Assembly (NCBI GenBank): GCA_965112735.1
Contig: OZ218952.1
Coordinates: 620,001-684,000, forward strand
Reading direction: 5' to 3'
Source: Phaeosaccion multiseriatum
Taxonomy: Eukaryota; Ochrophyta, other classes
Length of the DNA stretch: 64,000 nucleotides
In this document: positions 1-9,720 of the stretch, piece after piece
Position numbering within the stretch: position 1 is the first letter of the stretch
How the letters are laid out: each line of letters starts with the position of its first letter
Position numbers and translations under genes: made by a program
The notes under the pieces: model-generated
Databases searched by the model: none
What the model was told of the DNA's origin: nothing
The model's input: the letters and a program-made list of their open reading frames with translations, nothing else

Positions 1-474
1 AGCGAGGCAGTGTGTGCTTGGGTCCTCCTCGAAGCCTCTCTCTCAACTCCGTGCGGAACCGGAAACAAGCGCTCTTGTCTCAGGCTGGCTTTCTTGCCTT
101 ATTTCCCTCCCTGGTGTAAATTAATGAGAAGACGCGCTTCTCTCTCTTTTCTAGACTGATAAACTAATACTATTGTATCTACTGCAAACGCGCGCCTCAC
201 AGTTTTCTAACACTGACCGAGCCGACCTGTCGGGGCCCAGCCACATGTTAGCCTCCGAGCCAAGGGCAGTGACGACCCTTCCCGGAACAGCTCTCAGTAG
301 CCACCTAGTGGCCTACCGGTCACTCCAAGTTGTCTAAGATGTGCGTAAAGAGCTGATCAAGTGGATATGTATTTAATTGACGTTGCTAAGGTCCAATACC
401 ACTCCCTTGCTTATGTCCTTACACTGTCCTTACTCTTGCCTCAATGTCCTGTATGCCCTTGCCTTTATCCCTTT

Positions 475-563
475 TGCCTCCTACACGGCCTTGTCACTTC
501 CCTTTGCCCCCTACACGGCCTCATCACTCCCCTTGCTTTGCCCTCCTACACGGCCTCGTCACT
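475..563. repeat. Minisatellite, about 3 copies
   Basis: Three imperfect copies of a roughly 30-base unit are centred on the words CCTACACGGCCT and TCACT. No reading frame of merit uses it. Confidence 0.6.
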
Positions 564-930
564 GAACGATAACCACCCGCCCACTGTCCTGAATTAGATC
601 GATACCAATTGTCGATGTCCTGCCCATACACTTACATATGCCGCCCCTCTGAAGACCCTGCTCACTCCGTTGAGCACCCTGACCCATTCGCTAACTACGC
701 CCTGACCCCTCTGTTATTCACCTTCTCCAACAAAACCCAAAACTCCTTCTGTTGGGAGTCTACCCCATACTTGACCCTTTCCAAGACCACTCGCATTGCA
801 CCACCGTCCTCCGCGAAGAAAACCTGTTCCACCTTGTCCTGTTGCCCCCCATTCAACTACCTGCTGTGTTGTCCCCTTTCCGCCCCTCGTTCTCTGGTGT
901 GTCCTTTGCTCTTCCTCGTTCTCTGTTGTT

Positions 931-1064
931 TCCTCTTTTCCGCCCTCGGTCTCTGCTGTGTCCTCTTCTCCGCCCTCGGTCTCGGCTGTGTCCTCTTCTC
1001 CGCCCCCGGTCTCTGCTGTGTCCTCTTCTCCGCCCTCGGTCTCTGCTGTGTCCTCTTCTCCGCC
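931..1064. repeat. 30-bp minisatellite, about 4.5 copies
   Basis: The unit begins TCCTCTTCTCCGCCCTCGGT and ends CTCTGCTGTG, and it repeats with only a few substitutions. Because 30 is divisible by 3, the array stays open in several frames. That explains the long but meaningless open frames here. Confidence 0.85.
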
Positions 1065-1542
1065 GGGCGGGAGCCCCGTGAAGGTCCTTGCAGTGCACTC
1101 AAAGGAGACCGTGACGGACAGCTAGTCCCCAACGTATCCACTCACCCTCCGTCTCCTCGCTGCACAGTGTAGCGGTGCCACTGCCGGGGGAGTAGCAAGC
1201 GCGCGTGGGGAGCAGCAGGAAGGTCACAGGCGGGGGGGGGGGGGCGACTGCTCGAGAGTCACAGCCCCAGGCACTGCCGAGGCGTAGAGAAGAGTCTTCC
1301 GTGAAAGGTTCCGTCAGGGGGTGGGGCGTGGGAGAGGGAGCCTTCTCGGCAGGCGGTGGGCGGCGGGCAGCGAGCCTGATGGTCTTGGGGGGGAGTTGCA
1401 CATCGAATGCCCACAATCGCTGCCTTGACTGCTGGCAGCAGCAGCAGCAGCAGTAGCAGCAGCGGCGCGTTTCTTGGGCTTGTGTGTCGGCGCCTTGCTC
1501 CTGGGCCTTTTGCTTTGGTAGCATTGCTTCTGCCCCTCCTCC

Positions 1543-2199
1543 TTAGCCAGGTTTCTCCGCGATGAAGTCGAGTACCTCCTGATGGGCAGCCTTGATGCCG
1601 GGAAGAAAGGAAGCGCACACGGCCGCCGACTGGCCAGCCTGCACAGCAAGCAAGAGAGGGAGGGGAGGAGGGGAGGGTGAGTACGGCGTGGGGGCGAAGG
1701 GCACGCACACTCGTTTAAGCTTCCCGAGCCCTAACATTGCTTTGCAGGCGGTTTCATCTCCGTTCTCGCTCACCTTCGCCGCCTCCTCCAGCAGCCTCGC
1801 CTGGTTGGCCAGTCTCTCGGCATAGAAGGTTCCCGCCTGCCCCTTGACGAGGTGCGCGGCCTTCATCACTTGGTGGGCCGCTTCCGCATCGCCTTCATTG
1901 AGGCAGTAGGTGGAGACTGCGGAGACGACAGAGTCCAAAGACGCCTTGCTGCAAACGGCAAAGAGAGCAGTCACTTGTGGGGGGAGCCGCTTCGAGAGCA
2001 CGGTATCCGTCCCAGAAGGGGCGGCCGAACTGCTGCTGGAGGACTGGCTAGCGCTAAAGTCCATGTCGGAGCTTGAGTCTCCCTCCGTCATGATGGAGGA
2101 CGTGGGGCACTCGCTGACGTCCACCTCATATTCTTTCTGCGCCTCCTCCTGCTCAGCGTGCCCCGCTTGCCTTCTCCGTGAAAAGGGCCACCGTGCCAT
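1543..2199 (-). CDS. Histidine-containing phosphotransfer (HPt) protein
   Basis: Two exons: 1774-2199 and 1543-1638. The 135-bp intron (1639-1773) begins GTGAGC and ends CAG. Its length is a multiple of three, so it can be misread as coding. The spliced protein is about 173 aa. The N-terminal 70 residues are acidic and Ser-rich. Residues about 72-173 form a four-helix HPt domain. The signature AAHLVKGQAG puts the phospho-accepting histidine at about residue 116, followed by the usual helix pair (LANQARLLEEAAK, then the second-exon helix). HPt proteins shuttle phosphate from hybrid histidine kinases to response regulators, and a CHASE hybrid kinase lies at 34514-37387. The start is the first ATG of the frame; 251 bases separate it from the divergent plastid gene. 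I recognised it by motif, so an alignment is still worth doing. Confidence 0.75.
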   Translation of the reverse strand: MARWPFSRRRQAGHAEQEEAQKEYEVDVSECPTSSIMTEGDSSSDMDFSASQSSSSSSAAPSGTDTVLSKRLPPQVTALFAVCSKASLDSVVSAVSTYCLNEGDAEAAHQVMKAAHLVKGQAGTFYAERLANQARLLEEAAKVSENGDETACKAMLGLGKLKRVCVPFAPTPYSPSPPPLPLLLAVQAGQSAAVCASFLPGIKAAHQEVLDFIAEKPG

Positions 2200-2450
2200 C
2201 CTGTCTGATCAAGTGCTATGTCCTTTGCATGAAGTGAGCGACGGTGGGTCGCACGTCCTTCTCCCTTGCTCCCTCTGCGGGAGGGTCCTTCCCATCCCCG
2301 CGGGACAACTTTCCATCGCTCCCCCCTTTTTTTGATGGTCTATTCCTTCCCCTTCCCTGTCACAAGGCGAAAAAAGTGGAAGTTTGATGGCCCCTTCCCT
2401 GTACACAAAGAAAAGCGAGCAGCCAAAAGCCGGTGTGAAAAAAAGAGGAG
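2200..2450. promoter_or_regulatory. Shared divergent upstream region
   Basis: The HPt gene (-) and the BFN gene (+) start 251 bases apart and point away from each other, so this gap must hold both promoters. I see no clear TATA box. Confidence 0.5.
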
Positions 2451-4774
2451 ATGTGGGCTCATCGCCTGCTGCTCTTCGGCCTGGTGGGAGGCGAGGCCTT
2501 CGCTTTTCTTTTCTTCCATGCCTCTCCACGAGCGCGCTCAAGCCTCACGATGCGCGGAAGCATGCTGCCCGAGCTGCCGGAGAGGGACGTGCCCGTGGCG
2601 CTGTACCCAGTGGGTGTGGGCACCTTTCAAGGACGTGAGTGCCTCCTGAAAGGCTGCTGCTGCCGATGCCTCTACGGCTGCACCCTCAAACCATCTAGGC
2701 ACCTTCTTCCTGCTTGTTGGTGTTTCTCTTTTCGCTCCCCTCAATCCTCTTTTCGTTGTTCGTCTTCTCCCTACAGGGGAGGCTGCTTTCCTGGGCCAAG
2801 AGAAGGGCGTCGTGGACCCCTCGTCCCCTCTTCTCCCAGTCCCTATCGCGGACGAGACCGGAGTCACGATCCTGACCAGCGCTCTTAAGGGACTGGCCTT
2901 TGGAAGCTGCTCAGGCACGTAGAAGAACAGGACCGAGTGTTTTTTCTTGATGTTTCACTCCCGTGTCTCTTCCACTCTCTCTCTCGCTCTCTTTGTCTCT
3001 CTCGCTCTCTCTGCTCTCCCTCTCTCCCTGCCATCCCTCTCTCTCTCCCTCTCTCTCCCCCACGCAGCTCTCGTGAATCAAGATGATGGTTTGTTCGACA
3101 ACATTCCATGGGACACATGGGGCGACAGCTACTCCAAGAGACGGGTGTACAACCAGCTAATGCTGGGGGGAGGTCAGCAGCGGCCTGAGGGGGCCAAGGG
3201 GGTGTTCGACCTCATCGACCGCGCCCTCTCCACAGAGTGCAACGCGAGGGCCGTCGGCTTCGTAAGTGCATATTAGCCGCAAGGCTTGTATTATCGTGGT
3301 TCAGTGGTCCATGTCCACTTCTTCATGGCCTTACTTACTTGTCCTCTGACTGTGAAACTGAGGCAAGAAAAGCATTGCTCTGACCCCTACTCCCCCCCGC
3401 CCCGCCCCCCCCCCCCCCTCGTTGCGATGCGACACAACTGGCGACTGACAAATACCCAGGCCATAGAGGAGGAATACAGCCGTGACCCTCGAGCTATCAA
3501 GCTCGGAGGCGCTGTGCTGCTGGAGGCCAAGGGGAACCAAGAGGAGGAGGAAGATGACGATGATAACGATGCCAATCGCAGTCCAACCTCAGCTGCTGCA
3601 GCAGCAGCAGCAGCGGCATATTCTGCGGCGGCGTCTTCTGGCTCAAGAGGGGCGCGGGAAGGAGAGAGATTTGTGGTGGAGTGTGCGTGCGAGGAGGCAC
3701 TAGCGATGGCTCTTTGGGCTCGGAAGCCGGTCATGGTGATGCAGAGCGTGTTTGAAGGCGGGGGGGTGCGCACCAAGCTTGTCCGGGACAAGCAAGGCAA
3801 GCCCCGCCTGGCGGTGTCAGACGAAGAGGAGTATTACATGCGGGAGGCGGAGAGGGAGGCGCAGAGGGAGGCGGCAGCAGCAGCGGAAGCGCAAGGCCGG
3901 AGCAGAAGGAGAAGGAGGGTGGATGATAATGATGATGATGACGATGATGACGACGAGGAAGGTTCATCCATGTACCCCCCCGCGTGGAAGATTAAGACTG
4001 TGGGTCAGCTGCTGGAGATGACCCTCGCCGAAAAGTGCGCCACTGTCGAGGCGAGCGGGCTCAAGGCCCCCCGCAAGAGAGGCACAAACGACGAGTCCGT
4101 CTGCGCCCTGCTGCTGCCCCTGCTGGACGAGGTGGTGCGTCGACAGTACCTCACTTACAAGGCGGTCATGAACGAGGTACGTAGCGTTTGTAAGGTGAAG
4201 GTGAAGGTGAAGGTGTCTTGTTATGTGGTTGTTGTTGTTGTTGTTGTTGTTGTCTCTCTGTCCACTTTGCTCTGGCCTTGTTGCCTTACTGCCTTTGTCG
4301 TTGAGGGGGAGAGGGGGGTAAGAGCGTGGTGGTCATGCCAGTCGTTTCGTCCTTCAATATGAACGGCGGGGGGGATGTTGTGTGCCCTGTCCCTCTTTCC
4401 TTCGTCGGGCTGACTGCTGCTGATGCTGGTATTGCTGCTACTGTGATTGCTGGTGCTGGTGCTGCCGTTCCTGAAAGCTCAGACTGAACTGAAACTAAAA
4501 CTAGAATCAAAACTGCCTCTCTTCATCACAACAAACAACAACTACCAGGACTACGAGCTGGCTGCCTCTTTGGACGAGGACAAGAGCGCGAGACAAGTGT
4601 TGGTGGGAGAGCTCAACGCGGCCGTGAAGAACGGGGACGAGGAGGCTGCTGACGTCCTGCGAGAGCGGCTGGATGTGCTGACCGCACTTAGAGCTGACCC
4701 CACGCAGGTACATTGGTTTGGTAGTGCTGAGGGAGGGAGAGGGGGGGGCGAGGGGAGGAGGGGGAGGAGAGATG

Positions 4775-4814
<40 letters not shown>

Positions 4815-5058
4815 GAGAGAGAGGAGAAGAGAGAGAGAGGAGAGCGATGCAGAGTGAGATGGAAATGGGGAAAGGCCTCCCGTGCTGCGTTACCCACCCA
4901 CCCACTCACTCACTTGCTCACTCACTCACTCACTCCCTCACTTTCCATCACTCACTCACATCCTGCTTGCTCCTTCGTTGAAATAGGACGAGGGCTCGTA
5001 TCAGCGCGACATGGACGCAGACGAATGGTACATACAGAACAGAAAGAGGATGAGCTGA
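2451..5058 (+). CDS. Plastid bifunctional-nuclease (BFN/DUF151) protein with UVR-like C-terminus
   Basis: Six exons: 2451-2634, 2777-2914, 3068-3261, 3460-4176, 4549-4707 and 4987-5058, giving 487 aa. Residues 1-19 are a hydrophobic signal ending EAFAF. This fits the heterokont plastid signal, where cleavage falls just before a phenylalanine. A BFN core follows: VPIADETG near residue 80, a long alpha/beta stretch, then FVVECACEEALAMALWARKP at 243-262. That last block matches the conserved RPSDAIALA-type block of DUF151, although the Arg-Pro-Ser-Asp residues themselves are replaced. An acidic and poly-Ala insert (about 197-240) splits the domain. The segment from 412 (exon 5) resembles a UVR helix hairpin, as in plant BBD proteins, which have BFN nuclease plus UVR. 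The second intron appears to be GC-AG: only a GC donor at 2915 keeps the frame. The BFN assignment comes from motif and architecture, not a search. Confidence 0.65.
2960..3067. repeat. CT-rich tract in BFN intron 2
   Basis: A nearly pure pyrimidine (CT) tract leads into the CAG acceptor at 3065-3067. It is typical of the long polypyrimidine tracts in this genome's introns. Confidence 0.7.
4790..4948. repeat. GACA and CACT tetranucleotide runs in BFN intron 5
   Basis: A GACA array (about 4790-4812) is followed by AG-rich DNA and a CACT array (about 4900-4945), all inside the last intron of the BFN gene. Confidence 0.75.
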
Positions 5059-6807
5059 GAGAGCGGAATGGGGTATATCAGCGAGGAGAGAGAGAAAAAC
5101 AGAGGGAGGGAGGGAAGGAGGGAGACAGACAGACACACAAACAGACACCGGTAGCAGCAGCTATATTGACCCGACTAACGAGCACAACCACGCGCAGCTA
5201 CAGCCGAAGTAGCAAGAGCGGCGTAGACTCGAGTGTGCACTTGGCGTCGGCCCTTCAGTCGAGCAGTGATGTGAAGTTACGACGGTTTCAGCTCCGCAGT
5301 CCAGCAGTGATGTGAAAGAACGACGGCAGCACTCGAGATGTATGTTGAGCTTTGACTCGACAAGAGTGATTGATGGATTGATTGGTACCGATCCAATGAG
5401 CTACCTTCCCACCCTGCCCCTGTTGCGGTGTGGCGGTTGCGGTTGCCCAAGCATCCCCATCACCACCGAGCGCTTTCCAGTGCTCCGATGTCAGCGCAAG
5501 GAAAAAGCTCGTGAAGTGAGTGACTGCCTGACTGACTGGCGACGCGGCGGTGCTGGCCTGCTGTGGCCTGCTGTGAAGGGGCGAAGGGTCGGCAAAGGGC
5601 TCTGGGCAGCTCGTGCGGGTGGGCAGGCAGCGACGACCGACAGGGGGGTGGGCCCTCTGGGCACTCTATGGGCACCTCAACCCGGTGCCCTCAATCCCGA
5701 CGAAGCGCAGCAGCGGGCGGGAGTGGGCTGGTCAACTTTTTTTAATTCAAAAAAAAGAGGAGGAGAGTCACGAAGCTTCTACTGGAGATGGGTGGGAGGG
5801 AAAGAAGAGAACGGCGTCGGGGTGACGGGCGGTGGATGGCACCGTCGGTGCTGATACTGTCACGGGCGGGACCCAAGTGTGGGGAGGTGGCGGGGAGGAG
5901 GCGAGGGCAAGGAGCAGCAGCGGCGGCGGTACCGTGGGGGCGGGGCGGATCAGGAAAACGCTTTGTCCATTCCTCAAAATGTTATGGATGGAATGCCTGG
6001 AAGTTGAGATTGTGCTGATTTTCGTTGTGTGTGTGCGCCGGTTGTTCTGCCCTCCCGTCTCTTTCTTCTTTTGTCCCCACCTCTTCTCCTTCCTTGGGCC
6101 GGGCAAGTAGTTGGGGTAAGAGAAGAGAGAGAGAGAGAATTCGATTCTGTAGGCGAGCCCTGACTCTGATGTCCTCCTCTCGCACTCACCCCCTTGTCCT
6201 GACCAGTCATTTATGGAGGGCCACGCTGCCCTGTAATGTCTCCTGCTCTCTGAGTACATATTGCACCCTTAAGTACCATCTATGGTTTGCCCATAAGAAC
6301 GGCTCGGGCAAGAAGCCCGCCACCGTCGGTGAATGCTTTCCTCTCGTGCTGAGTGCACATGAATCCGAAACTGTAACGGAAACTATAGGCACCCACCCAG
6401 CCTAACTCAGACGCCACGCAGTCGCCTGTGGTCCGTCGGACTCAGGCCTGAAGCCTTGAGGAGCGGGAGCACACGAGGTCGGGGAACGGTCAGGGAGTTG
6501 AATTTATTGAGCGTGGACCGTGTGCGCGCCGCAGGGCGCGGGGTTCATCCGGTCACAGAATCATAAACGAACAACCAACGCAGACACTTGTTCACGTTTG
6601 ATCACGTTTTGTCTCTCGAATTTGAAATCTGATAGCATCGGGAATCGCGTCGGATAGCGCAGGGGGCGCCATGTCTTGCCCTTGCAGGCACTCTGGAGGA
6701 AATGACGTGTTCCCATCAAGAGGTTTCCTGCCTTGAGGTCGTCTTGTGCTCGAGAGCAAACACGCCCGTTTTTTTGGAGAGACGGAACACTATCACACAA
6801 CCACAAA
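5059..6807. other. Intergenic, no gene recognised
   Basis: Open frames on both strands (for example 5312-5854 on + and 5768-6259 on -) are Arg/Gly/Pro or Ser/Leu-rich and show no domain. The stretch should hold the BFN 3' UTR and the promoter of the GT60 gene. I see no RNA gene. Confidence 0.5.
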
Positions 6808-8958
6808 ATGCGTTTTCTGTGGGCCTCCCTTCTCCCCCTTCTCCTCTTACTCGCTGAAGTGGAGAGCGAAGGGCCAAGGACGTGGGATGGAGAGAACTAC
6901 TTCGATATCGACGAGGACGCAGGGCCGCGTCCTCACGCTATAAAGACGGATAGCTGGAAGAGGCAAGACGCCTCAATCTACGTCGGTGTGAGCTCGTTCA
7001 GGGATTGGAGATGCCCTGCCACCTTACTGAACTATTTCAGCCGAGCAAAGTACCCAGAGAGGGTCTTCATCGGGCTTGTGCAGCAGAACGCCGAGGTGGG
7101 AGAGGCTGAGGCGAGGATGGTTATAGACGGCAGAGTTTCCACAAGAGGTGGAAGAAACAAAGACATCTCAGTTTTGCATTGACCCACGCCCTCTCTAAAT
7201 CAAAACCCCTCTTACCACACTGTTACCGCAGTACGGCGAGGATGCGGATGTGGACTGCCTGGAGGAGTATTGTCGCATCCGTGGCACGCCCATCGACAAG
7301 CATGGAGACCTCTCCATATGCCCCTTCGCCGAGCAAGTTCGCGTGGTCAGGATCGACTACCAGCTCGCGGCGGGGCCCTGCTTCGGCCGCCACATGCAGC
7401 ACTACCCCCTACGTGATGAAGAGTTCTGCATGCAAACGGACAGTCACATGGATGTGGTGGAGGACTGGGACGAGAGGGTTTTGAACATGTGGGGCAGGGC
7501 CGACAACGAATACGGCATTCTTACCACCTACGTGCACCGCATTGTCACCCTGACGAGCAAGCCTACCATCTCGGCTCGGCAAGTGCCTCACTTGTGTCAA
7601 GTGTCCTTCACGAAAAGGGAGGGCAACCCTCGCTACGTCCAAGCGAAGATGGCCATGCGCCTCAACAAACCTAAGCTCACGAATGCATGGGCGGCAGGTT
7701 TTAGCTTTGCCAAGTGCCATGCGTGGAAGGCGGTGCCATACGACCCCAATTTGAAGTTTGTGTTTGATGGCGAGGAGTCCAGCATGGCGGCGCGTTTATG
7801 GACAAGGGGGTACGATATGTACACTCCCGATGAGAGTCTCGTGGGGCATGACTACGACGGGGTGAAGAAGGGGCCAGCCGCAGGAAGGTGGGTGCGTGGG
7901 AGGGAGGGAGTGAGGGAGGGAGGGGGAGGGAGGGAGGGAGGGAGGGAGGGAGGGACGCGGGGGAGGGAAGGGAACGAGGGAGGGAGGGAGGGGAGAGAGG
8001 GAACGAGGGAGGAAGGGAGGGAGGCGGGGGAGAGGGAGGGAAGGGAGAGAAGGAGGGAGGCGGGGGAGGGATGGGTGGAGGGGGGGAGGGAGGGATGGAG
8101 GGGAAAGACAACTTCTCCGTCTCCTACACATGTGGTCTCTTCGAAGGACGTCTTAAATGAACCCACACCCACCCAACGCCCCGCCCCCCTGCCCTCCGTT
8201 GTTGCCTTGTCGTCCTCGTCCCCAGCTGGAGGCAAAACAAACAAGCGATGGCCGGAGCCCATGCACTGGCTCACCAACGCTTAAAGACCCTCTTGGGCAT
8301 GCCGGGCGGGAGCGAGGAGCTCAAGCAGAGTGGCCTGGGCATGTATGGCTTGGGCACTCGGCGGTCTTGGGAGCAGTATCAGGAGTTTATTGGAGCGAAC
8401 TTCTCTGTGCCAGAGGTGGGTGGGCGGACGTGCATCCCTTTTCGGAAAGACATTCCCTTTGTCTTTCGTACGACTGTTTGTTTGTTTGCTTGTTCTTTTT
8501 TTCTTTTTCTTTTTTTTGTGTCTTTTGAGTGAGCGTGCGTGCGTGTATTGCCGAGTTAAACGTCCGATCAGCAGCACGAGTGTATATCCCCGACCTCTCT
8601 CTCTCTCTCTCGCTCTCTCTCTCCCTCTCTCTCCCTCCCTCTCTCGCTCTCTCTCCCCCCCCCCCCCCCTCTCTCTCTACCTTTACTTACTGGACGGTTG
8701 ATGTAATGTATTGGTCTCTCTTGCCCTTTGTACGGCGGGCGGCAGGTCACCGGAAACAGGTGTGGTACTATAGAGTGGGTACCCTTCGTGGAGGGCGAGT
8801 GGCCCCCAACCGAGAACAATCTCTCTGGGCCCTACTGGGACAAAGTCACGGGGAGGAAGCGCAGCTCCTCCTCGCTCAGCGTTGACAGCGATGGAAACTT
8901 GTTGAGACCACGTGGTCCATCGCAGCAGCAGCAGGAGGAGGAGGAGGAGGGGGGGTAG
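6808..8958 (+). CDS. GT60-type N-acetylglucosaminyltransferase (Skp1 GnT1-like)
   Basis: Four exons: 6808-7095, 7232-7887, 8226-8415 and 8746-8958, giving 448 aa. The ATG at 6808 opens a clear signal peptide or anchor (MRFLWASLLPLLLLLAEVES); an upstream in-frame start would spoil it. Family PF11397 motifs appear in order. They are YVGVSSFRDWRCPATLLNYF (about 53-72), the ERVFIGLVQQN strand (about 79-89), the catalytic-region MQTDSHM with the DxH triad at 166-168, and GYDMYTPDESLVGHDYDG near the end of exon 2. In exon 3 come HQRLKTLLG and YGLGTRRSWEQYQEF. This family includes Dictyostelium GnT1, which adds GlcNAc to hydroxyproline of Skp1 in the cytoplasm. The hydrophobic N-terminus here argues for a secretory-pathway enzyme, as in some algal and protist paralogues. 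The C-terminus is Gln/Glu-rich. Family identity is secure; the acceptor is unknown. Confidence 0.85.
7888..8130. repeat. GGGA-rich array in GT60 intron 2
   Basis: A purine-only GGGA/GGGAG array of about 200 bases fills most of the intron. On the sense strand it is G-rich enough to form quadruplexes. Confidence 0.85.
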
Positions 8959-9720
8959 TTGGTGATACAGTAGTAGTAGCGCACCAGTAGTAGCAGCTGA
9001 TGATGCAGCAGCAGGAGGAGGGAGGAGGCGGCGAGGGAAGCTGCTGCTCCCCAATGCCTCACCACGCGCGCACAGTAGGAGGGGTGAAGCGACGCACGTC
9101 TGCCCTTGCGGAGGGGTTCATTCCCGCTTGTGGCATGTGCGTCATCGGAGATGAGCACCGAGAGGGTGAAAGGAAAGAAGTACAACAGTAATCGAGAAAG
9201 AGCTTCATTTCTCTTCCTTTTCTGGTTTTTATTTTTTATTTTTTTTTATTTTGTCTATAAAGCCTGTGCTGAGGACATGTTACTTCATTTTCTTCACAGA
9301 AGGGATGGGGGGGGGGACGGCAGAGCAGCCTCCTCTCCCCACGCTTTGCTACTCACTTGACTTGACAACACGAAAGCACAAATGACAAAACACACATAAA
9401 ATGAATAAACAAATAATCTATATATATATATATCACTAAACGAATACATCGACTTCTCTTTTGCAGACCACCAGAGATGGCGAACCCCACCTTTTCACCT
9501 TTGGTTCTCACCAGGATGACAAGCAAACTGGCACTGGGGCGGGCGTGAACCCTCTCTACCTATTTACCCTTACGTAACCTCATCTTGGGGGCTATGCTAC
9601 ATGCCTCCTTTCTTGTCTTATCTTCCCCCCCCTGTTTCCACGTGTTGCTAACAGCGAACAGCGGCACCCACTCGCTCCTCCACCACCTCCTCCTCCCTAT
9701 ACATATCAATTCAATTCAGA
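8959..9720. other. Intergenic between convergent genes
   Basis: This holds the 3' flanks of the GT60 gene (+) and the kinesin gene (-). It contains an AT-rich patch with TATATATATA near 9420-9433 and an AATAAA on the + strand near 9403 that could serve as a poly(A) signal. No coding signal seen. Confidence 0.5.

Larger units (their letters stand above)
1..1542. other. Non-coding left end
   Basis: I see no supportable gene here. Short open frames exist in several frames, but they are proline/leucine-rich and follow the pyrimidine bias of the DNA. The stretch holds two minisatellites (about 475-563 and 931-1064) and a short CAG run near 1436-1470. Bases about 1200-1542 are the likely 3' flank of the minus-strand HPt gene. 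Confidence 0.6.

Noticed and set aside
3286-4362. 358-aa open frame as an independent gene
   Set aside because: Its middle is exon 4 of the BFN gene; the two ends are intron sequence (GT-rich Val run, poly-Pro start).
5312-5854. 180-aa open frame in the 5-6 kb gap
   Set aside because: Composition follows GC skew, with no domain, no splice-consistent extension and a Gly/Arg/Trp bias.
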